DNA of 64,000 nucleotides, from NCBI GenBank assembly GCA_029378245.1, contig JARKIF010000010.1, positions 1,860,001 to 1,924,000 of the forward strand. Reading direction: 5' to 3'. The DNA is from Roridomyces roridus. Taxonomy: Eukaryota; Basidiomycota; Agaricomycetes; Agaricales; Mycenaceae. Positions 10,848 through 20,382 of the stretch are shown here, piece by piece. The position numbers and the translations under genes are program-made. The number at the start of each line of letters is the position of its first letter. Positions within the stretch are counted from its first letter, which is position 1. The notes under the pieces are model-generated. The model was not told where the DNA came from. It saw only the letters and a program-made list of their open reading frames with translations, and did not search any database.

Positions 10848-11152
10848 CAGCTGTTCCACTATTTCTTGAGAAAAGTCTGTTTTTTTGTGCGCTAGCCGAG
10901 CTTGATCGAATTTTTGATTCAGTGATAAGGTGCACCTTATATAGTATTTGCTCCCGGGGAAGCGTCGGCTGTGGTGCTGTGGCGACCACGCCAAGACGGC
11001 ACCGTCAGGCGCTGCCTCGGCAGTCCTCGGCTACAGGTGTCTGTCCGGAGCACTGCACAAAAAAGGTGCGGCTTATCAGTAATCAAAAACTGGATCACGC
11101 TCGGCTAGCGCTCAAAAAAAGTGACTTTTCTCATTAAATTGTGGAACAGCTG
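10848..11152. mobile_element. non-autonomous TA-flanked MITE (Tc1/mariner type), 305 bp
   Basis: Both ends read CAGCTGTTCCAC inward and the arms stay complementary, with mismatches, for about 85 bp, so the element could fold into a long hairpin. It is flanked on both sides by TA (10846-10847 and 11153-11154), the target duplication of Tc1/mariner elements. It has no coding capacity and would depend on a transposase made elsewhere. Confidence 0.85.
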
Positions 11153-11177
11153 TAATTCGGCCCGAAGTTCAGCTCAG

Positions 11178-11776
11178 TGTGATGTCCCCAGAAGTTGAAT
11201 TTGTAGGGGATGAATGTTAAGATCCGATTCCAAAAGACAAGTCCGGAGTAGATGCCGGAACTCCGGTAGTGACCGGAGTTGGAAGGAGTCGACCGGAGGA
11301 GCGATCTAAGAGCACCACAGAGGAGTAGGGTGTCAAAGACGCCTTGCTATGTTGATAGGAAGGGAAGGAGTAGGAACCAGCCAAGACGAGTAGTCAAGAA
11401 CGTCAATTATCAACTAAGGTTGAACACAGATAAGGAAAGTCTTATATACGAGTAAGTAGAGATATATGTCATTACCACGGATCAGTAATGGAAACGGACT
11501 TATGCGGCTATGTGGATATAAGCTGATTAAGTCCGCACGGAATGATCAAGTGGATATCCTGATGAATACCAAGTCCGGGGGAAACACTCAGATACCTTCA
11601 TCGCGTGAAAACCCGAGTACCCGGATAGAACCGAGGAGCGCGTGATGCGCTTCGACGTCGGGAGGCATCCCGACGTGTGACCGGAGTTGAGTACCGGAGT
11701 TGAGTACCGGAGTTGAGTACCGGAGTTGAGTACCGGAGTTGAGGTACCGGAGTTGGTGTTGGAACGGGACATAACA
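11178..11776. mobile_element. possible solo LTR (~599 bp)
   Basis: Begins TGTGATGTCCC and ends GGGACATAACA, an inverted repeat with TG...CA ends as in LTRs, and has an internal TATA-like CTTATATACGAG near 11440. No flanking 5-bp duplication is visible (CTCAG versus ATGAA) and no internal retroelement genes are nearby, so the call is tentative. Confidence 0.45.
11681..11754. repeat. 13-bp tandem repeat
   Basis: CCGGAGTTGAGTA is repeated about five and a half times, the later copies with a one-base insertion. It lies close to the right end of the LTR-like sequence. Confidence 0.85.
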
Positions 11777-11794
11777 ATGAAACTGTAAACTGAG

Positions 11795-12912
11795 TAGGGT
11801 GTGGTTTTTAACTCTGGTTTATTAACAGGTGTTTATAAACCCGGTTTATAAATGTTTGGAAGAAAAGGTCAGTTTATAAATGCAATTACATAATACAGTC
11901 GGCGCGAAGTGAATCTTTTCGCAGTCCATTCAGACCAAGTAGGTGGTGAAATTGGATGAAAATTGCCACCAACCTTATGTGTGCATCATATTGCGGACCA
12001 AACAAGGTTTGATCCAGGTCTGATCACCGTCTGATGTGCCTAAGGAGAGGCACGAGTATCGAGTGGCACAAATATTCGCGCCATTTCATTCGCGAATACG
12101 AGTATTCATATTCGTGAGTGATGGTGGCGGTGCTATTCCGCGCGAATGCGAATATCGGTTTCTGGAAAAGTTGCTACTCGCGAATATTCGTCAGGCTACC
12201 GTAAGCTCACGGCACAAACCTAAATAGGAAATTTGATGATCGGCTAATCACGGCATCATTCGGCATGCCGGCACTTGGCAATCACTCTGGAACATGTGTT
12301 AATTCCCATGCAAGATTCAACGCAAAATCAGTCAATGATGTGTTCATTGCCTGTGAACATTTGTATTGACTGCTGATAGACTGCTGATTGACCGATTGAT
12401 GACTGAAGAAACACCTGTTCTCAGTCAACTCAATAAAATTACACCTTCTAAAGCTACTATGAATCAAGGATTTGTGGATTCGTCACCACTAGAGAGCATT
12501 CAAGCTTGTTGAATGGAAATAGTTGCCACTCGCAAATACCCGTGAATACTCGCGAATAGTGCTTACTAATCCACGAATACTCGCCATCAATACTCGCGGC
12601 GAATGCGAATATCATTTTTTGAACTTTGACGAATATTCGTATTCGCGAATGTATACTCGTGCCTCTCCTTAGATGTGCCCGTGAATGGGCACAGTGCCCA
12701 CTGAGGGTTGAATGCACACAGGGCAAGGTTTGAATGTACACAGGGGACATGCAGGAGGGGGTGAGAAGTGATTGGGGCAAAAAATTCGTCTCTGAGGCCT
12801 TTTTCTAGGCCTTTTGAGGCCTGGTTTATTAACCGGTTTATAAACAGCCTGGTTTGCAAACCAGGTTTGGAAACCGGTTTTTAATGGTCCAGGAATTAAA
12901 AACCACACCCTA
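11795..12912. mobile_element. outer hAT-type MITE, split by a younger MITE
   Basis: The ends are inverted copies of TAGGGTGTGGTTTTTAA and the element is bounded by a perfect 8-bp target duplication AAACTGAG (11787-11794 and 12913-12920). Eight-bp duplications and TAGGG-type ends are marks of the hAT superfamily. Removing the inner element and its duplication leaves about 479 bp with GGTTTATAAA-type internal repeats and no coding sequence. Confidence 0.88.
12041..12671. mobile_element. inner hAT-type MITE nested in the outer one (631 bp)
   Basis: Perfect 19-bp inverted ends TAAGGAGAGGCACGAGTAT and a perfect 8-bp duplication GATGTGCC (12033-12040 and 12672-12679). The interior is rich in palindromic CGCGAATATTCG-like words. 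Non-autonomous. It inserted into the outer element, so it is the younger of the two. Confidence 0.92.
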
Positions 12913-13429
12913 AAACTGAGAGCAGAGAGCATCGAAAGAATTACTGCTCCGAGTCGAACCGCCTCATCAAAGTCGGATGGGTGACGAATCAGAACGATCG
13001 GTCTTCATTTGAGTCCCACGGCTCAGCAATTTTCGATGTGCCGTCCCGGCTGAGCACAGGCAGTGATGTACGCCCGGCAATCAATTCGATGAGAGTCCGA
13101 GCCGATGGGCCGATCTACCCGGCAGACCAGAAACCTCAACCATCCCACGTCAACCATCGACTGGGATCTGTTTCACATGATCCTTACACCTGAACCATGC
13201 TTTGAGCACTCGTTCTCGCAGCTCAGGCCCTGAAGCATCATGTAAAATTCAACCAAAACCAACAACCATGTACCATTCATTTTTTTGTGATAAATAACCT
13301 CATACATGCGAAGTGTTTGCTGCCAACCAGCAATGCTTCCAGGATTGGACGCAGTGAAACGGTTATATTGAACACTTGTCATGAACATATGTCCAAAGGA
13401 AACACTCAAACTGCAGTCAAATTTTGTTC

Positions 13430-15150
13430 TTCCGACGATTATCCGTTGATACAAGTTTCTTGGATCCACGCTCCGTCGCATCGGCCATTGTCAAGATACA
13501 GTTGAGAGGGGAGGAGTATTTCCGGAGCTCGAGTATGTAACAACCACATCTTGTTCACTACTAGTACTAATTGAATTAGCCAGTGCATCCCAAAGGCAGC
13601 ACATAACCCGTAATCTCGACATCTGTATATCCTTCATTGGTGATAAAGTCGAGCCGCTCAGACTCCGACGTGGTATAGAAGTTATCGGTCCCCGTCGCGC
13701 TATAGAGACGGTACACGGGCACACTGCCGCACACCTGGGTGGGGTAGATGTACACAGTCACCGGGTTTGTGTTGATTAGATATCCGTTCTGTTGGGCCGC
13801 CGTGACCTCGGACGTGTTCATGGTGTAGAAGTTATCCGTGACGACGCTGTTGTACAGATGAAAGAGCGGCGCCGTGCCTTCCTCCTCCGTGAGGAACACG
13901 AGACCGAGGACATTTTGGAGGAGCCAGCCTTGGGGGTTGAAGCCGTTAGAGACGAGTGCATTGACGTCGTATGTGTACCAGTGGTCGATTCTGGGACTGT
14001 TATAGGCACGGTAGAAGGGCACGGCGTCTGCAGGGGCTCCGCAGGTCCGTGGCTGAAACGAAGATCAGCGAGGGTGTTGCTGTTTGGATGGCCAGTTACC
14101 TTCAGCGCCATTGCACACTGGCAGCATGCGGCGATGACAGTGCTCAACAGGATGGTGGGGAACTTCATACTGTTGCTTATGGAGAATCGACAGGTATTGT
14201 TGGCATTTTATACGACCTCGGTGGAACCATTGAGTTGCATGCATTCCCACGGGTTCGGTCTCAGAACGGCACGCAGGCGCTTCGTAACCTCCGGGAGTCC
14301 AGTTTCTGTCAGTCATACGATGAACGTGGCTGGCTGCACGGTGATGGACAGGAAGTATACCTATATCCCATGTGCTTTTTCGGGAGTCCTGCCAGCTGCA
14401 GTGCTCAGTGGGCTTCTTGGACCGGCGTTCGTGCATAAGCGGGAGTTTCAATGGGGCGGCTCGAATGGCGCTCCAGCTGAGCTAACTACTTAGAATCGAA
14501 CCGCTGGAGTCATTGGACTCTCGAGTCGGAGGCGGCGTAATGCAGAGGCTCCAGCGGCTCGAGCGGGAGTCACCGGGTATTTGAGCCAGGCTCTCGGGAG
14601 GACAGATGTCCCACAAATTTATGACTCGAGGACACACAAGACAAACATCGATCCCTTGTGCGACAGACCGACGGTCCAAGTCCAAAATTTTGCACCGATA
14701 GCAAACCGGTAGGCTTCCGTTCTGCGGGTGGTTGAGTCTCTGAAATCAAAATCAGAAACATTCTGTGTGCCAGCATTGTGTCTTAGATCTACATATTTTG
14801 AATGGTCGAAGGCCGGCGGACAAATATTAGCGGGTCTGTGGAGCTGCTGTCGAACACAAGTCTGTAACACTCCCTGACAGAGGGCAATATGACGATATCA
14901 GCCGCTTATTCTATATCGAGCAAGATGCACTGTAATGCAAGCGGCGGAAACTTGAACACGAAATCCAAGACTCTTCGAACGAGTCCTCAGGCCTCAGGCT
15001 TTGAGTTTGAACATGGCAACTGTCCGGCTCAAATGGAGAGTCAGGCATAGTGAAACCATGTATAACGATTTGTAATGAGTCGTATCTGGCCAGGATCCTG
15101 GAGTTGAGCGTTGGAAATACACCTTTTCTTGCCTCTTGAACATTTCATTT
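13430..15150. repeat. 1.7-kb tandem duplication, copy 1
   Basis: Copy 1 of a unit repeated at about 15345-17010. Each copy contains a DUF5648 gene and a non-coding block that is nearly identical in both (14270-14860 and 16160-16735), while the outer parts are more diverged. The far end shares TATATCGAGCAAGAT and GCAAGCGGCGGAAA between copies. Confidence 0.85.
13576..14168 (-). CDS. secreted DUF5648 protein, copy 1 (181 aa)
   Basis: Two exons: 14168-14100 codes the signal peptide MKFPTILLSTVIAACCQCAMALK, then a 47-bp intron (14099-14053), then 14052-13576. The mature protein consists of DUF5648-type repeats with the pattern P-x-Y/H-R-x-Y-N...D-H/N-F/W-Y-T (AVPFYRAYNSPRIDHWYTYD, PLFHLYNSVVTDNFYTMN, PVYRLYSATGTDNFYTTS), three of them, each followed by a hydrophobic beta segment. 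This repeat is known from fungal and bacterial secreted proteins, often beside enzymes acting on cell walls; no catalytic residues are known for it. Two cysteines flank the repeats (TCGAP and VLPLGC). Role unknown, probably extracellular binding. Confidence 0.88.
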
Positions 15151-15344
15151 CGCGCTTTGGGACTTTGTCATTGCTGCTTGTGTCAACCTCCGACTGTAAA
15201 CCGACAACTATCCGTTGACGCGCGTTCCGTGGCATCGGCGGACCAGGCGGAAGTTGAACTTTGACAGAACAGTTGGCGGAGCAGCCCGATTTTTGCCAAG
15301 CTATATGGCCATTTTGCACTAAGTAGCCAGATTTGGTTAGGTGT

Positions 15345-17010
15345 TATTCTTCCGATGCGACAGCTATGCGGGATTCTTGGATCTGTGTTCCGTGGCATCG
15401 GCGACGATGCAGTTGAAAGTGGAAGAGTATTTGTTCTGTAACAACATCTTGTCCACTACGAAGTAATTAAAAAACAATCCAATTAGCTGCATCCCAAAGG
15501 CAGCACGTAACCCGTAATCTCGACATCCTTGTATCCTTCATTGGTGATAAAGTCAAGTCGCTCAGACTCCGACGTGGTATAGAAATTATCCGTCTCCGAC
15601 CCGCTATAGAGACGGTACACGGGCACACTGCCGCACACCTGAGTCGGGTAGATGTACACAGTCAACGGGTTTGAGCTGATTTTATATCCGCTCTCTTGGG
15701 CCGCTGTGACCTCGGAAGTGTTCATGGTGTAGAAGTTGTCCATGACGGCGCCGTTGTACATATGGAAGAGCGGGGCAGTACCTTCCTCTTCCGTGAGGAA
15801 CACGAGACCGAGGACATTTTGGAGGAGCCAGCCCTGAGGGTTGAAGTCGTTGAGCGCATTGACGTCGTATGTGTACCAGTGGTCGGTTCTGGCACTGTCA
15901 TAGGCGCGGTAGAAGGGCACGGCGTCTGCAGGTGCTCCGCAGGTCCGTGGCTGGAACGAAGATCAGCGCGGGTGTTACTGTTTGAAGGGCAATTTACCTT
16001 GAGTGCCATTGCAGACTGGTAGCATGCGGCAATGACAGTGCTCAACAGGATGGTGGGGGATTTCATAGTGTTCACTATGGAGAATCGGCGGTATTGGTCT
16101 CATTTTATACGACGGTGCAAGGATTGGGTTGCCTGCATTCCCATGGGTTCGGCCTCCAGACAGGCGCTTCGTAACCTCCGGGAGTCCAGTTTCTGTCAGT
16201 CATACGATGAACGTGGCTGGCTGCACGGTGATGGACAGGAAGTATACCTATATCCCATGTGCTTTTTCGGGAGTCCTGCCAGCTGCAGTGCTCAGTGGGC
16301 TTCTTGGACCGGCGTTCGTGCATAAGCGGGAGTTTCAATGGGGCGGCTCGAATGGCGCTCCAGCTGAGCTAACTACTTAGAATCGAACCGCTGGAGTCAT
16401 TGGACTCTCGAGTCGGAGACGGCGTAATGCAGAGGCTCCAGCGGCTCGAGCGGGAGTCACCGGGTATTTGAGCCAGGCTCTCGGGAGGACAGATGTCCCA
16501 CAAATTTATGACTCGAGGACACACAAGACAAACATCGATGCCTTATGCGACCGCTGGTTCAAGTCCAAAATTTTGCACCGATAACAAACCGGTAGGCTTC
16601 CGTTCGGCGGGTGGTTGAGTGTCTGAAACCAAAATCAGAAACATTCTGTGTGCCAGCATTGTGTCTTAAATCTACATATTTTGAATGGTCGAAGGCCGGC
16701 GGACAAATATTAGCGGGTCTGTGGAGCTGCTGAAATCTGCACAACTTCCCGGCAGTTGGCACATGATGCTATGAGCTGCTTCTGCTATGTATATCGAGCA
16801 AGATACACCGTGATGCAAGCGGCGGAAATACGAACTGATGAAAAATTCTTCTTCGAACGAGGCCCACCAGGCTAGGTTGAGTTTGAACATTGCAACTGTC
16901 CGGTTCAAACTGACACGGTGCTGCAGAGTGGAATCACCTACAACGAGTCGTATCTTGCCAGAATCTGGAGTTGAGCCCTGGAAATCCACATTTTCTTGCT
17001 CCTTGAACAT
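15345..17010. repeat. 1.7-kb tandem duplication, copy 2
   Basis: See copy 1 at 13430-15150. The border in the middle is marked by the recurrence of TTCTTGGATC followed by CCGTSGCATCGGC (13460 and 15380). Confidence 0.85.
15483..16075 (-). CDS. secreted DUF5648 protein, copy 2 (181 aa)
   Basis: Two exons: 16075-15998 (MNTMKSPTILLSTVIAACYQ, signal peptide) and 15950-15483, with a 47-bp intron at the same place and phase as in copy 1. The three DUF5648 repeats are kept (AVPFYRAYDSARTDHWYTYD, PLFHMYNGAVMDNFYTMN, PVYRLYSGSETDNFYTTS). Compared with copy 1 it lacks two residues in VNALNDFNPQGW and gains three at the start; the second in-frame ATG (16066) matches the start of copy 1 and may be the real one. 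Most changes are conservative, so both copies look functional. Confidence 0.88.
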
Positions 17011-17110
17011 GCCTCCCGACACGACGCGCCGCAAATCCCCGAATTCTCCGTGACGCGCAACGCCCAGCGGTGGTATCGAGCGTCTTCACCGCCGACGACG
17101 CCGTTGAGAA
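17010..17110 (-). pseudogene. relic of an S10 carboxypeptidase exon 1
   Basis: On the minus strand, after one frame change, the sequence reads [12 protein letters not shown], close to [11 protein letters not shown] at the end of exon 1 of the intact carboxypeptidase (6520-6560). Upstream sequence is too diverged to follow and no further exons follow. It lies directly beside the DUF5648 duplication. Confidence 0.5.
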
Positions 17111-17551
17111 CCAATCTGGCCTGACCGTGGCGACGGGTATGTCTGATGTCAGCTCATACGGACCGCGCAGTGGACGAGGGTTGGAGGGGAGGAAAAAAGC
17201 TGCGCGACGCGTGCCACATTTCGTGCCAGTGATCACCACTAACAGGAAGTCGTGATTAGCGGTCAACGGAAGATGGCCACCCGACGTGTATGTGCGATTA
17301 ATATTCCATGAGATAGATAATGAAGACATAGCCTCGCGTTGGGGCTATGGGTACGCCAGTAACCCGTGGCGCCCTATAGGATGTCAGTGAGCGCGAGAAG
17401 GGAACAAAAAGTCACGAACTGCGTCTGTTGCAACAGGTTGGTACCCGTCTGAGCGCCGGGGCGCACTCTCGACATCGTCTTGGGGAGCAGATGACGTGCC
17501 ACCACCACCCGACACAGTATTGATGAGTGCCAGCTGGACAGCGAGCCCAAG

Positions 17552-17764
17552 CTACGCACCTCGAGTCATTTGGCTGAACCTCGCACCCTGCGCGCCCTCG
17601 TATACCGCCCCACTCTGGTCCCTGAAGTAGTACCGTCCAGTGTCGCTGTCGTATCCAATCCGCTCCATTCCTTCTGGTAGGCGTTCAGAGTCCTGGAAAG
17701 TTGAGCTCAGGAATGAGGAAGGCATGCGGAAGCTCACTTCGTCGCGTTGAGTCCATCGTCCCAT
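17552..17764 (-). CDS. small conserved protein, C-terminus uncertain
   Basis: Exon 1 17764-17738 (MGRWTQRDE), intron with donor GTGAGC, exon 2 from 17692 (DSERLPEGMERIGYDSDTGR YYFRDQSGAVYEG). The pattern LPEGM-RxGYD-DT-YxFRD-G is one I have seen at the N-terminus of conserved Agaricomycete proteins, but I cannot name its function. Exon 2 either stops at a TAG (17552-17554, about 54 aa in all) or is spliced at the GTGCGT donor (17559); an acceptor at CCCCAAG further down would add DDVESAPRRSDGYQPVATDA. The true 3' end needs transcript data. Confidence 0.6.
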   Translation of the reverse strand: MGRWTQRDEVSFRMPSSFLSSTFQDSERLPEGMERIGYDSDTGRYYFRDQSGAVYEGAQGARFSQMTRGA

Positions 17765-18809
17765 GGTGGAGTCGGTGAGAAGCAAGGAGAGTCGTGACGG
17801 CGGTGGCACACGGCAAACTTCAAGTTGCCGGCACGGCTATGTAGTCCGCCTCTGATGGCTTGTATAGACTCTCTGATTGCCGCAAGGACCGGGGCGCTTG
17901 GCTTCTCTTCTCCCACCACGTACCATGCGGAACGAGTTTGACTCCAGTCCCGACTACGAACAGGATCCGACGACAGACATGACCGAATCTGCTGGGTGAG
18001 TCAAACCTCCCATGCTCGGTGCAGATGTCACAGCGCCCGACTTAGACTTGCGGGCGCCTTTTTCCCGCAGTGTCACAACCTGCGCGTCATCGGTGGGACC
18101 TTCACGAGCAAGGTCCACATACATCAAGCAGTCCAAAGTCCCCGTGAACGTGCGTATACCACACTTGCAGTGATTCAATGTGACAACTCCTGCGTCAGAT
18201 TTTCAGTGGATCGGTAGAGGCGAAATTGACCTGAGACGGAGATTCGACCAGACGGGGAACCGTAAGGAGCCAAACAAATGGCATTTATTATTGAGCCTCC
18301 GATTCGCTTGTAATACGCGAAAACGAAAGAGAACGCGACGCGTTGTTGTCTTGGATTTGTGTCTCGGCAGCCGGCTATCACATCACAGCATACAATGACA
18401 AGCAACACCGCCACGTATATCATTATGCTTTCTTCTTCCACTCCACCCGACCCCCCGCTCAAGCGCTCATTGCAGGACACGGCGGCCGCCGAGCCCTGAT
18501 ATCGTTTGCGTATGACAAAGGAGTGAATTCAAGGCCTCTTTCTGCCGGTGACCACGGCCGGGAGTCCGGGACCGCCTCGCACCACGGCTCTTCTGCAATC
18601 CAATCTCGACGATCCCCCGGCGTTGAGCGATAGTTGACAGTTCCGCGCTGCTTGGAACTAATCCACGCAGTTCAACTCAATTAAAGTCCGGTGCAGGTCC
18701 GGTGTCCCGCAAGCTCATCATTACCTGTGGCCACCTTATAATTCACCGGTCCATGCTAAAAACGCTGCTCTCTCTCATTCTCATCATCTCCTATCATCCC
18801 CGCCCGACG
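17765..18809. other. intergenic, no gene seen
   Basis: Holds the upstream regions of two divergently placed genes. A TATA-like CCTTATAATTC at about 18733 may serve the acyltransferase. Open frames on both strands carry no recognisable motif. Confidence 0.55.
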
Positions 18810-20297
18810 ATGACCCTCAGTGCTGACTCGCCCACGCCTACGCTCGTCACTCCCGACGGTCCGACTCTCCTCGACGCTATCTCCGAACTCGAGATCGACG
18901 CGCTCGATGCATTTGCGTACAATGCCGCCAACTCTTACATCGTCCCCGAGCTCATCGACGTGCCTCGGTTTACTGCTGCACTCAGCAAGGCGCTCGTGCT
19001 GTTCCCGTTGTATGCTGCGCGCGTGCGATGTGGGGAAGGCGGTTCGCTGCCTTGGAAGGTGTTTCTTCACACACTGCTCGTTTCTTTCTCTGACACAGGT
19101 TATACTTCCAGCTCACACTTCCCCCTCAAGGAATCCCTCTGAGCGTCCTCGAAAGTGAAGAAACCGAGATCTTCTCCGTCGAAGCTGTAGTCCAAAAACC
19201 TCTTCGATTCCTCCCACCCCTCAATCCGCGCCAAATCGTCCTCGACCCCTCGACCCCCCTCGCCGCAATTCGGCTCACCCTGTTCCCTAATCTTGGAAAG
19301 ACTAGTATCGGTATCATACGCTGGCATCCGATTGGGAGCGATTATGTCGCGAGCCGGTTTATTCGGACGTTGAGCAAGCTGTACGTTGCTCCTGACGCCC
19401 CGCTCGAAGAACCGGAGCCGGTTTATCGTGCGGCGCGGACGTTTCTCCCCGAACCTCAACAAACGATGCTCGAGGGCGTAGACACGTATGCGGTGGAAGC
19501 GTACTACCCGCCCTCGTTGCCACACCCACAGCTCAATCCCCCCAACGAGCGGTTGGATTTCCGAATGAGCGGCAAGCAGGTGAAGCAGCTGCGCGAAGCT
19601 ATACATGCACGAGGCGAGGGATTCGTCAGTGCCCAAGATTGCCTGGTCGCACTCGTAGCAGTGGCTACCAACGCCGCGGATCCCGAAACACCGCCGATTC
19701 ATACGATCGATACGATACTCGACGTCCGCGGGGTGGCGGGTGTCCCGGCCGAGTTATCGTTTAATGGGTTAGCGTTTGCGCCTACGGATCGTGTGCAGCT
19801 TGACTCTGACTCTGTGGATGAGTACTACGCGTATGCGGCGGCGGTGAGGAAGAGCATCGTCCGTGCGAGGGAACCCGAGTTCTTGTCCGCGTTGGTGGAC
19901 TTACAAGCCAGACGCGCGGAGGAAGCGACTGGGCGCGGGGAGCTTATGGATCTTGCAAGCCCACCGGGGTATATGATATCCAACTCAACTTTACGGTACG
20001 CCTTCTCTTTCACCCATGCCACTTCACTTATCCACGCTCTTTGTTAGCCTCGACACGATCATGCGGCCCCACATCCATTTCGGACATCCTGGTCCAGGAC
20101 AAGTGAGGACCTACGTCGGGACTGTGCCATTCCGTCGGCACCTGAAGTTCGCAAGGCCCAACGACCCTGGGGAGGATGAGGGCAAGATTGAGGTGACGTT
20201 GTTTTTCGAGCCGGGTGTCAGGGAACGATTTGTCCGCGAGATTGACGAGAGGGTGGGGGCTTTGGGTGTTGAGGGGGGTGTCGAGTGGGTAAATTAA
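18810..20297 (+). CDS. BAHD-like acyltransferase (460 aa)
   Basis: Predicted CoA-dependent acyltransferase of the transferase family (PF02458 type), which moves acyl groups onto hydroxyls or amines of small molecules. Exons 18810-19058, 19112-19995 and 20048-20297; phases close. N-terminal part LDAFAYNAANSYIVPELIDV and FTAALSKALVLFPLYAARVR match the usual opening of the fold. The expected HxxxD motif falls at IRWHPIGSDYVASRFIRTLS, where the spacing is His-x4-Asp, so the active site looks altered. The second half has LSFNGLAFAP and the C-terminal PHIHFGHPGPGQVRTYVG, corresponding to the DFGWG region. Upstream ATG codons at 18702 and 18753 are in frame but would add a hydrophobic stretch unusual for this soluble family, so 18810 is preferred. 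Substrate unknown. Confidence 0.75.
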
Positions 20298-20382
20298 ATG
20301 ATGCGTCTCAATTCTTCCATTCTTTTGCACAAACTATACAACCCCAAGAAAAGAAATTACGATGCACCTGGAAACTCTTTGA

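Noticed and set aside
18702..18809. Upstream in-frame start of the acyltransferase
   Set aside because: Adds a hydrophobic leader that the family does not have, and lies very close to the likely TATA box.
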